Positions 38,656-47,397 of a DNA stretch of 64,000 nucleotides are shown here, one piece after another. This DNA is from Ensifer sesbaniae (GTDB taxonomy: Bacteria > Pseudomonadota > Alphaproteobacteria > Rhizobiales > Rhizobiaceae): assembly GCF_013283665.1 (NCBI RefSeq), contig NZ_JABEKU010000002.1, positions 1,796,863-1,860,862 of the forward strand. The letters run 5' to 3'. The number at the start of each line of letters is the position of its first letter. Position 1 is the first letter of the stretch. The translations under genes and the position numbers were made by a program. The notes below the pieces were generated by a model. That model saw nothing but the letters and a program-made list of their open reading frames with translations. It did no database searches and was not told the origin of the DNA.

Positions 38656-39813
38656 TCAACGGCCAAGCGATGTCGCGATCAGGCGCGTCCAGAGATTGAC
38701 GCCCTGGCCGATAATCGCGTCGTTGAAATCATAGTGCGGCGAATGCAGCCCCGGGTTTGCGCCCTCGCGCCGGGCGCCGAGCCACAGGTAGCAGCCGGGG
38801 CGCTCGTCGAGCATGAAGGCAAAGTCCTCGGCCGCCATACTCGGCGGCGCGTCGACGACGGTCAGCGCAGGGTCCTTGGCTGCGACGGAGCGCACCAGGG
38901 CCGCAGCCGCGGCGTCGTTGATCGTTGCTGGGTAGCGTCGCTGATAGTCGAGCTCAGCGTTGCAGCCGAGCCCCTCGGCGAGCGCCGTGACGAGCGAGCG
39001 CATGCGGTTTTCCAGCGTATCGCCGACCGACCTGTCGAACCAGCGTGTCGTGCCGCGGATCACCGCCTTCTCCGGGATCACGTTCCAGGCGTCGCCGCCG
39101 TGGATCTGCGTCACCGAGATGACGGCCGCTTCGAGCGGCGAGACATTGCGGCTGGCGATCGTCTGCAATGCGGTGACGATCTGGGCGGCCGCGACCAGCG
39201 GGTCTGCGCCCTCATGCGGCATGGCGCCATGGGCGCCCCGGCCGGAAATCGTGATCTCGAAGACGCCGAAAGCGGCCATCATGGCATCGTCGCGGGCGAC
39301 CACCGAGCCGACATCGAGCGCCGGCCAGTTGTGCAGCGCATAGACGGCATCGGCGGGGAAGTCACGGAAGAGCCCGTCGGCAACCATGACCCGCGCGCCG
39401 CCTTCGGCCTCCTCGGCCGGCTGGAAGATGAAGTGCACGGTGCCGTCAAAATCCATCTCGCTCGCCTGGCGGGCGGCCGCGAGCAGCATGGACACATGGC
39501 CGTCATGGCCGCAGGCATGCATTTTTCCCGCAGTTCGCGATGCATAGGCGACGCCGCTCGCTTCGACAATCGGCAGTGCGTCCATGTCGGCGCGGATGGC
39601 GATGGCCCGGCTCGAGGCGCCACGCTTCAATGTGCCGACGAGTCCGGTGCCGCCGTAACCGTCCTTCAGCTGGATGCCCCATTCCGCGAGCTTGCCGGCG
39701 ATGAAAGCCGCAGTTTGTCGTTCCTCGAAGGCCAGCTCCGGACAGGCATGCAGGTGATGGCGCCAGCGGATCGTTTCCTCGATGCGCTCGGGGCTGATGT
39801 CGTGGCGTTTCAT
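38656..39813 (-). CDS. M20-family amidohydrolase (hippurate hydrolase/N-acyl amino acid hydrolase type)
   Basis: A 385-residue metalloamidase. Metal and active-site motifs are present: HLHACPELAFEE near residue 21, ADMDALPI, MHACGHDGHVSMLL, FQPAEEAEGGA with the catalytic Glu, and LHNWPALDVG. The C-terminal MAAEDFAFMLDERPGCYLWLG segment is typical of the IAA-amino acid/hippurate hydrolase group. It has no signal peptide, so it acts in the cytoplasm. The membrane pair just upstream (39883-41232) probably imports or exports its substrate or product. Confidence 0.88.
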   Translation of the reverse strand: MKRHDISPERIEETIRWRHHLHACPELAFEERQTAAFIAGKLAEWGIQLKDGYGGTGLVGTLKRGASSRAIAIRADMDALPIVEASGVAYASRTAGKMHACGHDGHVSMLLAAARQASEMDFDGTVHFIFQPAEEAEGGARVMVADGLFRDFPADAVYALHNWPALDVGSVVARDDAMMAAFGVFEITISGRGAHGAMPHEGADPLVAAAQIVTALQTIASRNVSPLEAAVISVTQIHGGDAWNVIPEKAVIRGTTRWFDRSVGDTLENRMRSLVTALAEGLGCNAELDYQRRYPATINDAAAAALVRSVAAKDPALTVVDAPPSMAAEDFAFMLDERPGCYLWLGARREGANPGLHSPHYDFNDAIIGQGVNLWTRLIATSLGR

Positions 39814-39882
39814 GGCATGCGTCCTGTGAATGGAGGAATGGCCGGCCGGTCCAAGTGGTCCGGCCGATCAATATGGTCTCGA

Positions 39883-40398
39883 TTACTGCCCAAGGCGCAG
39901 GAACAGGTCAGCGACGACGACGGAACCCATATAGGTGCCGATCATCACGCAGATCGCCACGATGACGATCTTCCAGCCCGAGCAGCGCGCGATCGCAAAC
40001 TCGCTCGCCGTCAGGGCGAGGCCGCCATAGGCGAGCGCCGGTGTCGCCAGCGCAAGGAAGTTGAGGTGTTCGACCTTTTCGCTGACCCAGGCAGCACCCG
40101 GCACGCCGGGGATGGTGATGAGGATCGCGATCAGCGACACCCAGGCGACTCCAGGCAGATAGAAGGGCACGAAGCGGGCGAGCGCCAGGCCGACAATGCA
40201 GGCGACGTAGAGCGTTGCCATGCCCGGCAGCGCCGTCAGCGGCGAGGTGCCTGTGCCGACCCAGTTGGCGACGAGGCCGATGGCGCAGGCGATCAAAAGC
40301 AGGCCGGCATGGCCGATGACGTCGATCTTGCGCTCGTCCTCGGCGGCAAGCGGGAGATCGTCTGCGTAGGTGGCGGAGGTGTTGGTCTGGTTGGCCAT
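39883..40398 (-). CDS. Small integral membrane protein, partner of the 40414-41232 protein
   Basis: 171 residues with about five hydrophobic segments (for example IGHAGLLLIACAIGLVANWVG, LYVACIVGLALARFV and GWKIVIVAICVMIGTYMGSV). I do not recognise a named family. It starts 15 bases after the larger membrane protein gene and has GGGAGAG upstream, so the two are translated together. Two-subunit carriers of this shape exist (MadL/MadM-like). The neighbouring amidohydrolase suggests that the pair moves an amide or its product, which is inference. Confidence 0.7.
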   Translation of the reverse strand: MANQTNTSATYADDLPLAAEDERKIDVIGHAGLLLIACAIGLVANWVGTGTSPLTALPGMATLYVACIVGLALARFVPFYLPGVAWVSLIAILITIPGVPGAAWVSEKVEHLNFLALATPALAYGGLALTASEFAIARCSGWKIVIVAICVMIGTYMGSVVVADLFLRLGQ

Positions 40399-40413
40399 GA
40401 TTGTCTCTCCCGA

Positions 40414-41232
40414 TCAGGCTTGAGCGCGACGCTCGGACGGCCGAGCCTTGTTGTAGAGCCACTCGGTCAAGGGCAGCGCGACGAACATGCCGACATAGAG
40501 GCCGGTGGCATAGGTCAGGATGTTGCTGGCGGCGGCGAGCGCCAGGATGATGTCCTTCTGGTCAGGGACAGCGGCGACGAGCCCGCCGGTGCAGGCGGCG
40601 AGCATCGAGCCGGAGCCGACGCCGCAGGACATGGCGAGCGCCCGCACGTCGAAGACACCGAGGCCGTGGACGATTGGCGGCATGATGGCGAATACGAAGG
40701 TGCCGATCAGTGTGCCGGTGGCATAGACGCCCATGGCGCCGGCGCCTTCCGGCGAGTTGAGACCGTATTTGTCGGCGATCAGTGCGAGGTTCGGTTCGCG
40801 ATCGATCGAATAGGTCGCGCCGACGGCTTCGCGACCCATCCTGAGAAGAAAGACGGCGACCGGAAAGGCGATGAGGATCGTGCCGAGATTGCCGAGTTCC
40901 TGCAGCACGAGCGCCGGGCCGGCCTCGATGATCTTCGAGATCTGCGGGCCGACGGTCGTCCCGAACTTGGCGATGAACGGCATGATGGCAACGGTGATCA
41001 TCGCTCCGGAAAGCTTGACCGCATCGCGCGACAGGAACTTGGCGCTTGCCTTGAAAATGGCAGGATTGAAAAGGATGCCGAGCGCGAAGGCATAGAGAAT
41101 CGGCAGGAAGATGACGGTGCCGATGCCGATCGGAAGGCGTTGAATGCCGATCAGCTCGGAGACGATGACGATCGCCAGCACAATGAGATGCAGATAGAGC
41201 GCGCCGGAGGCGGCTCCGGTTTTCCCGGTCAT
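40414..41232 (-). CDS. Integral membrane protein, probable DUF3100-type transporter subunit
   Basis: 272 residues with about eight hydrophobic segments and Gly-rich loops (MSCGVGSGSMLAACTGG; GVYATGTLIGTFVFAIMPP). From memory it resembles DUF3100 membrane proteins, which are often adjacent to M20 amidohydrolases; no tool was available to confirm this. GAGGAG precedes the ATG. It is first in a minus-strand cluster: membrane pair, amidohydrolase, LysR, dehydrogenase, aldehyde dehydrogenase. Transport of an amidohydrolase substrate is a reasonable guess, not demonstrated. Confidence 0.6.
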   Translation of the reverse strand: MTGKTGAASGALYLHLIVLAIVIVSELIGIQRLPIGIGTVIFLPILYAFALGILFNPAIFKASAKFLSRDAVKLSGAMITVAIMPFIAKFGTTVGPQISKIIEAGPALVLQELGNLGTILIAFPVAVFLLRMGREAVGATYSIDREPNLALIADKYGLNSPEGAGAMGVYATGTLIGTFVFAIMPPIVHGLGVFDVRALAMSCGVGSGSMLAACTGGLVAAVPDQKDIILALAAASNILTYATGLYVGMFVALPLTEWLYNKARPSERRAQA

Positions 41233-41658
41233 GATGTTCTCCTCTGGTTGGGAGCCAGTTGTTGTTCTTTACCCAGGTTTCACAGTAGGGGGTGAGGGCA
41301 AATTGCGGCTAGTCGGCCCGCAAGCAACGAAGTGTTGCGATTTGAGCAACGGGTGCGCCGTCACTCCGGCGGCAATCGGGATCCACCCCGCAGCGCCTTT
41401 ATGTCATGGCTCAAATCCTGCATTTCATTCCAGTTGGCGTCACGACGAATCGTCGCCGCCTCTGTCTTTGCTGTTGCACAGCGGGAAGGGGGAGCCAAGG
41501 GGCATTGCACCTCCCGTAGCCGTTCTTCCGATGCGTTCCACTGGTTGTCGCCGGTGCTGCCGGAATGTTGGGGCGCACCTCACAAAAGCCCGTGAAAGTC
41601 CATTGAAATCGATTACATTTTCTGGCTTGATGGAATTCGCAAGATTTGGGAGGATCTT
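41233..41658. other. Gene-free divergent region
   Basis: A 426-base stretch between the membrane-pair cluster and the second sugar operon. I see no credible gene in it. The only clear element is the LacI-type operator at 41604-41617 near its right end. Confidence 0.65.
41604..41617. promoter_or_regulatory. LacI/PurR-type operator for the second sugar operon
   Basis: TGAAATCGATTACA is palindromic at 12 of 14 positions around a central CG, the hallmark of LacI-family operators. It lies 42 bases upstream of the binding-protein start and overlaps the likely -10 (TACATT at 41614), so binding would block transcription. The probable repressor is the LacI-type product encoded at 46294-47310 in the same operon. 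Confidence 0.7.
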
Positions 41659-42684
41659 ATGAAGAAATTTATCGCCGCAGCGCTTGGCGCTGTCGCAACC
41701 ATTGCTATTTCCGCTTCTTTCGCCAATGCCGAGACCTTCAAGATCGGCCTGTCCAACGGTTGGGTGGGCAGCGAATGGCGTACACAGATGATCGACGAGG
41801 CCAAGGAGGCCGCGGCGAAATGGAAGGAAAAGGGCGTCGACGTCGAAGTCTCCGTCCAGAGCGCCAATGTCGACGTGCCCGGGCAGATTGCGCATGTGCG
41901 CAACTTCATCGCGGAGGGCGTTAACGCCATCATCATCAACCCCAACAGCCCGACGGCCTTCGATCCGATCTTTGCCCAGGCGAAGGAAGCCGGCATCTTG
42001 GTGATCGCAACGGACGCCGAGGTTTCCTCGCCGGACGCGATTTATGTCGGCATCGACCAGACGGCCTGGGGTGCGGCCGGTGCCAAGTGGCTCGCCGAAA
42101 CGCTCGGCGGCAAGGGCAAGGTGGTTGCGATCAACGGCGTCGCCGGCCATCCGGCCAACGAGATGCGCGTCGCCGGCTACAGGAGCGTCTTCAAGGACTA
42201 TCCGGATATCCAGGTCGTCAACGAGGTCAATGCAAACTGGGATCAGGCGCAGGGCCAGCAGGCCATGCAGAACATCCTTGCGACCTATCCTGACATCAAC
42301 GGCGTCGTCGTGCAGGACGGCATGGCGGCCGGTGCATGGAAGTCGATCATGGATGCCGGCAAGACCAGTCAGATCGCCGCGACCGGCGAAATCCGCAAGG
42401 ACTTCATCGATCTCTGGGTGAAGGACAAGCTGAACTCCGGCGCGACCGTCAACCCGCCGGGTGTGATGGCAAGCGCGCTCAACGTCGCGGTGCTAATGCT
42501 GCAGGGCAAGGAGTTGAAGGAACCGGCAACGGCGGGGCAGTACAAGAACGCCATGTATCTGCCGATCCCGTTCATCGATTCCAAGAACCTTGCAGACGCC
42601 GCCAAGCAGCTCGACGGCAAGCCCGGTTACTACTCCTACACCAGTGCACTTTCGATCGACGACGCGACGGCGCTGTTCAAGTAA
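41659..42684 (+). CDS. Sugar ABC transporter substrate-binding protein (CUT2 type)
   Basis: A 341-residue periplasmic protein. The signal peptide is residues 1-24 (cleavage after ANA). GGGAGG precedes the ATG by 6 bases. The mature part has RbsB-like features (GLSNGWVGSEWRTQMIDEAKEAA; AIIINPNSPTAFDPIFAQAKEAGI; GIDQTAWGAAGAKWLAE; GVVVQDGMAAGAWKSI). It heads an operon with a double ATPase, two permeases, a LacI repressor and an oxidoreductase. The ligand is probably a monosaccharide or cyclitol, judged from family and the Gfo/Idh/MocA partner. Confidence 0.88.
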   Translation: MKKFIAAALGAVATIAISASFANAETFKIGLSNGWVGSEWRTQMIDEAKEAAAKWKEKGVDVEVSVQSANVDVPGQIAHVRNFIAEGVNAIIINPNSPTAFDPIFAQAKEAGILVIATDAEVSSPDAIYVGIDQTAWGAAGAKWLAETLGGKGKVVAINGVAGHPANEMRVAGYRSVFKDYPDIQVVNEVNANWDQAQGQQAMQNILATYPDINGVVVQDGMAAGAWKSIMDAGKTSQIAATGEIRKDFIDLWVKDKLNSGATVNPPGVMASALNVAVLMLQGKELKEPATAGQYKNAMYLPIPFIDSKNLADAAKQLDGKPGYYSYTSALSIDDATALFK

Positions 42685-42846
42685 GCCTTGGTTCCGCCGG
42701 GTAACTTCATAGGAGTTGTCCGGCGACCGTCGCCGACGACTGCCGAGGGCAGGGCCGCGATGGGCATGAAATCAGCTGCAGTTGAGCCCGCGCGAGGCCG
42801 GCCTGAAAGGCGATGCGGCAAGCAACCAAATGACGGACGACAGCCG

Positions 42847-44352
42847 ATGTCGAAACTGAGATTGAACGGCGTGAGCAAGGCTTACGGCGCAACGCTGGCG
42901 CTACGCCGCGGCGACCTCGAGGTCGCCGCCGGCGAAGTGCATGTGCTGATGGGCTCCAACGGCTCCGGCAAGAGCACGCTCTGCAAGATCATCGCCGGCA
43001 GCGTTCGCCCTGACGCCGGCCAGATCCTGATCAATGACAAGCCGGTGACGATTTCCGGACCGCAAGCCGCGCGCGTTGCCGGCATCGGCGTCTTCTATCA
43101 GGAGCTCAGTCTGGCCAACCGTCGTTCGGTCGAGGAGAACATCTGCCTCTCCGCGCTGCCGGTGAAGGCCGGCCTCTTCATCGACCGCCAGGCGTTGAAG
43201 GCGCGGGCGGCGCGCTACATCGCTCTGTTCTCGCAGGTTGCCGGCGAAGGCTTCCATGCGCAGGCGCTCGTCGGCAATCTCCGGGCCGACCAGCGGCAAC
43301 TGGTCGAAATCATGAAGGCGCTCGCGAGCGAAGCGCCAATACTGATCTTCGACGAACCGACCTCGGCGCTTGACCGCGCCCAGGTCGATCGCTTCTTCGA
43401 AATCCTGCGTGGCCTGAAGGCGCAAGGACGTGGCATCATTTTCATCTCGCACCGCATGGACGAAATCACCGCGATCGGCGATCGCGTGACGATCATCCGC
43501 GACGGCGAGACCATCGAGACACTGAAGCTTTCCGACATCGACCCGGCAACGGTCATCCGGCTGATGGTCGGTGGTGCCAGCGATATGCCGGCGGCGCGGT
43601 CCGCCGCGCCAGCGGTGGTGGAAACCCAGGCGAAGGCGGCAATCTCCGTGCGGAATCTCTCAGGTAAGGGTTTTCGCGATGTCAGCTTCGAGGTCGCGCA
43701 CGGCGAGATCCTCGGCCTCGGCGGCCTGCACGGTCAGGGTCAATCGGCGCTGCTGCGGGCGATTTTCGGCGCGAACCCTGTGACGTCGGGCGCGGTGACG
43801 ATCGGCGGCGAGCGCTATGACGCCAAAAGCCCGCGCGATGCCATCCGGCGCGGCTGCGCCTATGTCTCGGGTGACCGCGGCCGTGACGGGGTGATCCGCG
43901 GCCGTCCGATCATCGAGAATGTCACCCCGATCCATTATCTTCGCGACCGGCTGATGATCGCGCGGCCTTCTCGCCTCAGGAACAAGGCAATGCCGGCGCT
44001 GGAGGCGATGCACACGAAATTTGCGAGCCTCTTCCATCCGATCAATTCGCTTTCCGGCGGCAACCAGCAGAAGGTGATCATCGCCCGCTGGCTGATCGAC
44101 CGGCCCGACGTGCTCCTGCTCGACGATCCGACCAAGGGCATCGACCTTTCGGCAAAGGCCGATCTCTTCGCGCTGATCCGGCAGCTCGCGGCCGAGGGGC
44201 TTGGTATTCTGCTCTATTCGTCCGAGGATGCCGAGCTGCTCGGCAATGCCAACCGTATCCTTGTCTTTAATGGCGGCTCGGTGACGCGCGAACTGACCGG
44301 CGACGATCGCACGCGTTACAATCTCTACCAGGCTGCATACGAGGCCGCGTGA
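42847..44352 (+). CDS. Sugar ABC transporter ATP-binding protein, two domains (RbsA type, degenerate second domain)
   Basis: A 501-residue double ATPase. Domain 1 has the normal P-loop GSNGSGKST (about 36-44) and IFDEPTSALD but a changed signature (NLRADQRQ instead of LSGG). Domain 2 has the usual non-canonical P-loop GLHGQGQSALL, an intact LSGGNQQK, and LLLDDPTKGID, where the catalytic Glu of Walker B is Asp. RbsA-type proteins normally have one impaired site; here both halves carry changes. The start at 42847 lacks a strong ribosome-binding site. A 162-base gap separates it from the binding-protein gene, which is long for this operon. Confidence 0.87.
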   Translation: MSKLRLNGVSKAYGATLALRRGDLEVAAGEVHVLMGSNGSGKSTLCKIIAGSVRPDAGQILINDKPVTISGPQAARVAGIGVFYQELSLANRRSVEENICLSALPVKAGLFIDRQALKARAARYIALFSQVAGEGFHAQALVGNLRADQRQLVEIMKALASEAPILIFDEPTSALDRAQVDRFFEILRGLKAQGRGIIFISHRMDEITAIGDRVTIIRDGETIETLKLSDIDPATVIRLMVGGASDMPAARSAAPAVVETQAKAAISVRNLSGKGFRDVSFEVAHGEILGLGGLHGQGQSALLRAIFGANPVTSGAVTIGGERYDAKSPRDAIRRGCAYVSGDRGRDGVIRGRPIIENVTPIHYLRDRLMIARPSRLRNKAMPALEAMHTKFASLFHPINSLSGGNQQKVIIARWLIDRPDVLLLDDPTKGIDLSAKADLFALIRQLAAEGLGILLYSSEDAELLGNANRILVFNGGSVTRELTGDDRTRYNLYQAAYEAA

Positions 44353-45344
44353 TGACATCGACCACGACAGACATTCGATCTTTCGGGGCAGGCGGCTTCC
44401 GCTCCTGGCTGGAGCGCTACCCTTTCCTTCCGGCGCTCGTCATCATTGTCGCGCTTCTGGCGCTCAACGGCATCTTTTCGCCAAACAGCCTGAGCTTCCG
44501 CTCGCTGACGGGTCTTTTCAGCACCTATCTGGCGCTGGTCATGCTGGCGATTGCGCAGACCTATGTCGTCTCCGCCGGTGACATCGATCTTTCCGCGGGC
44601 GCGACGCTGTCGCTGGTCAACGTCGCCATCGTCGTGCTGATGGAGCGCTGGGGCGGTGGCGCCGGCGCCGTGCTGCTCGCGCTGGCGCTCGGCGTCCTCA
44701 TCGGGCTTGCCTGCGGCCTGGTCAACGGACTCGTCGTTGCCGCGCTGCGGCTGCAGGCGATCGTTGCGACCTTTGCGACCAGCATCTTCTTTACCGGTCT
44801 GGCGCTCTATGTGATGCCGGTCGCCGGCACGCCGGCGCCGGCGCTCTTCTGGCGCACCTATGGCGGGCGGCTTCTCGGCGTCCCCTTCGTGTTCTACGCG
44901 CTCACGGCACTCGCCGTTCTGCTCTTTCTGCTGTCGCGCACGCGCATCGTCACCGAACTCCTGGCAGTCGGCGACGACCAGCAGGCGGCCTATCAGACGG
45001 GGCTTCCCGTCGTTGCCGTACGCATCAAGGGTTACCTGCTCTGCGGGCTGTTCTCGGCGCTCGCGGCATTCTGCCTGACCGGCGACACCGCAAGCGGCGA
45101 TCCGCTCGTCGGTGGCAAAATGACGCTCTACAGCGTCGCCGCCGTGGTGCTTGGCGGCAGCGCGCTCGCCGGCGGCTGGACAACGGTGGTCGGCTCGATC
45201 CTGGGTGCGCTGACGATCGGCCTCGTCAATTCGCTGGTCTTCTTCATGGGCACGCCGTCGGAATGGCAGAACTTCGTCCAGGGCCTCGCCATCCTCCTGG
45301 TGCTGATGGCAGGTGTGCTCGCCGGACGGAGGGCACACGCATGA
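44352..45344 (+). CDS. Sugar ABC transporter permease (RbsC type), first of two
   Basis: A 330-residue permease with about eight to ten hydrophobic segments. The start overlaps the ATPase stop (TGATG at 44350-44354); a GTG one codon upstream is an alternative. The family motif AGDIDLSAGATLSLVN is seen near residue 75, and GGSALAGGWTTVVGSILG is near the C-terminus. It overlaps the second permease by 4 bases, so a heterodimeric pore is expected. Confidence 0.88.
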   Translation: MTSTTTDIRSFGAGGFRSWLERYPFLPALVIIVALLALNGIFSPNSLSFRSLTGLFSTYLALVMLAIAQTYVVSAGDIDLSAGATLSLVNVAIVVLMERWGGGAGAVLLALALGVLIGLACGLVNGLVVAALRLQAIVATFATSIFFTGLALYVMPVAGTPAPALFWRTYGGRLLGVPFVFYALTALAVLLFLLSRTRIVTELLAVGDDQQAAYQTGLPVVAVRIKGYLLCGLFSALAAFCLTGDTASGDPLVGGKMTLYSVAAVVLGGSALAGGWTTVVGSILGALTIGLVNSLVFFMGTPSEWQNFVQGLAILLVLMAGVLAGRRAHA

Positions 45345-46297
45345 CAGCGATCACCACCTTTTTCAAACAGCCGTTGGTCGTAGCGCTCATCCTCATCGTC
45401 GTGCTGCTTGTCCTCGGCGAAAGCCTGTCTCCCGGTTTCGCTTCGGCCGATCAGATCCTGCGCCTGCTGATCGTCGCCTCGCTGCTCGGCATCGTCGCGG
45501 CCGGCCAGAACGTCGTCATCCTCGGCGGCCGCGAGGGCATCGATCTCTCCGTAGGCGGTGTCGTCTCGCTCTCCGCCATCATCGCCGGCAACGTCATGAA
45601 TGGCGCCGACGGCGGGATCCTGCCGGCAGTGCTTGCCTGCCTTGCTGCGGGTGCTTTTTTCGGCTTGCTGAACGGCCTCGGCGTCACGCTTCTGCGCATC
45701 CCGCCGCTGGTGATGACGCTCGGCATGCTCGGCGTTTTACAGGGGCTGCTCGTCGTCATCCGCCAGGGCATTCCTTCAGGTCGGGCGGCACCCGGCCTCT
45801 CCGCCTTCGTCACCCAGCCGCTTCTGCTTGGCATTCCCGGCATCATCTGGCTCTGGATCGCCATCGGCCTGTTCATGGCCCTCATGCTGAACCGGACCGT
45901 CTTCGGCCACCGCATCTATGCGATCGGCTCGAATGAACATGCCGCCTACATGGCCGGCGTTCCGGTCCGCCTCATGCGCATCGGCCTCTTCATGATCTCG
46001 GGCATGTTTGCCGCGATCGCCGGGCTCTGCCTGCTCGGTTATTCCGGCTCCTCTTTCGCCAATGTCGGCGAGCAATACATGCTTTCCTCGATCATAGCGG
46101 TGGTCTTCGGCGGCACCTCGCTTGCCGGCGGCAAGGGCGGCTACACCGGCACCATGGCGGGCGCGTTGCTGCTCGTCATCCTCCAGGGCATCCTGACCAC
46201 GGTCAACATCGACGAGTCCGGCCGCCAGATGGTGTTCGGCGCGACGCTGTTGTTTCTCATGCTGTTCTACGGCCGCGGGCGGGCGATGCGGGCATGA
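45341..46297 (+). CDS. Sugar ABC transporter permease (RbsC type), second of two
   Basis: A 318-residue permease. It starts at ATGA overlapping the previous stop. Motifs are GREGIDLSVGGVVSLS near residue 66 and GGTSLAGGKGGYTGTMAGALLL. It ends overlapping the LacI gene by 4 bases, so importer and repressor are in one transcript. Confidence 0.88.
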   Translation: MTAITTFFKQPLVVALILIVVLLVLGESLSPGFASADQILRLLIVASLLGIVAAGQNVVILGGREGIDLSVGGVVSLSAIIAGNVMNGADGGILPAVLACLAAGAFFGLLNGLGVTLLRIPPLVMTLGMLGVLQGLLVVIRQGIPSGRAAPGLSAFVTQPLLLGIPGIIWLWIAIGLFMALMLNRTVFGHRIYAIGSNEHAAYMAGVPVRLMRIGLFMISGMFAAIAGLCLLGYSGSSFANVGEQYMLSSIIAVVFGGTSLAGGKGGYTGTMAGALLLVILQGILTTVNIDESGRQMVFGATLLFLMLFYGRGRAMRA

Positions 46298-47310
46298 GCG
46301 AGCGGCCGAAGATCAAGGACATCGCAGAGCGCGCCGGCGTCTCGGTCGCCACCGTTTCGCGTGCGCTCAGCGGCTCTTCGCTGGTGACCGACGAGACGCG
46401 CAAACGCATCCACGAACTTGCCCGCGAGCTCAACTATCGGCCGAATGTCAGTGCCCGCAATTTGCGAACCCGACGGTCGATGTCGGTGCTGCTCGTCGTC
46501 CGCGACGTCGGCAACCCTTTCTATCTCGAGATCCTCAAGGGTGTTGAGGCGACGGCGCGCGAGGCGGGCTACGCCGTTCTCATGGGCAACACCGAGAACG
46601 ACCCGGATCGCGAGGTTGAATATTTCAACATGCTGCGCGACGGCCATGCCGACGGCATGATCTTGATGACCGGCAAGCTGCCGGCGCCGCGACCGGGCGA
46701 AAGTGCCGGTCTTTCACATCTGCCCGTCGTGGTCGCGCTGGAACTGATCGAGACCTCAGGTTTTCCGCATGTGCAGATCGACAATGCCGCAGCGGCGCGT
46801 AGCGCCGTGGAACATTTGATCGGGCTCGGTCACCGCCGCATCGCCCACATCTCCGGGCCATTGCCGGAGGTGATGGCGACCCATCGTCGCGATGGCTACC
46901 GGGCGGCGATGCAGGCGGCCGGCCTGCCGATCCCTGATGGCTATGAAGTCCGTGGCGATTACCTGCTGGAGAGTGGCGAAGCGCGCGCGGCCGAGCTCTT
47001 CGATCTGCCGGAACCGCCGACGGCGATCTTTGTCGCCAACGACGAGATGGCCTATGGCGCGATTCATGCGCTGCGCCGTCTCGGCTGCGACGTGCCCGGC
47101 GATGTGTCCGTCGTCGGCTTCGACGACCTCTACTTGAGCAAGGCCTTTTATCCGCCGCTGACGACGGTCAGCCAGCCGCGCGCGGATATCGGCCGCACCG
47201 CGATGTCGCTGCTTCTCAACATCATGTCCGGCGACGATGTCGCCGCTCCGGCAATCGTCCTGCCGACCGCTCTCAACATTCGTGGCAGTACCGCGCCGCC
47301 GCGGAAATGA
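46294..47310 (+). CDS. LacI-family repressor of the second sugar operon
   Basis: A 338-residue regulator. The helix-turn-helix is KIDIAERAGVSVATVSRALSG-like (the sequence reads KDIAERAGVSVATVSRAL), followed by the NYRPN hinge region and the effector domain (VLLVVRDVGNPFYLEILKGVEA; FVANDEMAYGAIHALRRLG; VVGFDDLYLSKAFYPPLTTV). It is coupled to the upstream permease (ATGA overlap). The operator at 41604 is likely its binding site, which makes the operon self-repressing and inducible by the imported sugar. Confidence 0.92.
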   Translation: MSERPKIKDIAERAGVSVATVSRALSGSSLVTDETRKRIHELARELNYRPNVSARNLRTRRSMSVLLVVRDVGNPFYLEILKGVEATAREAGYAVLMGNTENDPDREVEYFNMLRDGHADGMILMTGKLPAPRPGESAGLSHLPVVVALELIETSGFPHVQIDNAAAARSAVEHLIGLGHRRIAHISGPLPEVMATHRRDGYRAAMQAAGLPIPDGYEVRGDYLLESGEARAAELFDLPEPPTAIFVANDEMAYGAIHALRRLGCDVPGDVSVVGFDDLYLSKAFYPPLTTVSQPRADIGRTAMSLLLNIMSGDDVAAPAIVLPTALNIRGSTAPPRK

Positions 47311-47326
47311 TCTGACTCTTTGAAAT

Positions 47327-47376
47327 GACGCAATTCCGGACGGAAGCCCGTTTCACAACTTTCCTGGAATTGCGTC
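47327..47376 (+). other. Long-armed inverted repeat between LacI and oxidoreductase genes
   Basis: GACGCAATTCC (47327-47337) and GGAATTGCGTC (47366-47376) are perfect 11-bp arms. Inside, GGAA and TTCC add further pairs. It starts 17 bases after the LacI stop and ends 21 bases before the oxidoreductase start. No T tract follows, so it is not a classical terminator. It may be a processing hairpin or a repeat element. Confidence 0.6.
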
Positions 47377-47397
47377 GAGACAGCCCGGGAGAAAAGA

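Noticed and set aside
38542-41295. Plus-strand open frame of about 917 codons
   Set aside because: Antisense to the amidohydrolase and membrane-pair genes. Composition is typical of a shadow frame and there is no ribosome-binding site.
41231-41662. 143-codon open frame upstream of the second sugar operon
   Set aside because: No ribosome-binding site, no similarity to any family I know, and it would overlap the operator and promoter of the operon.
42722-42760. CGGCGAC/GTCGCCG palindrome after the second sugar-binding-protein gene as a terminator
   Set aside because: The arms are separated by a single base, so a stable hairpin loop is not possible without losing most pairs, and no T tract follows.
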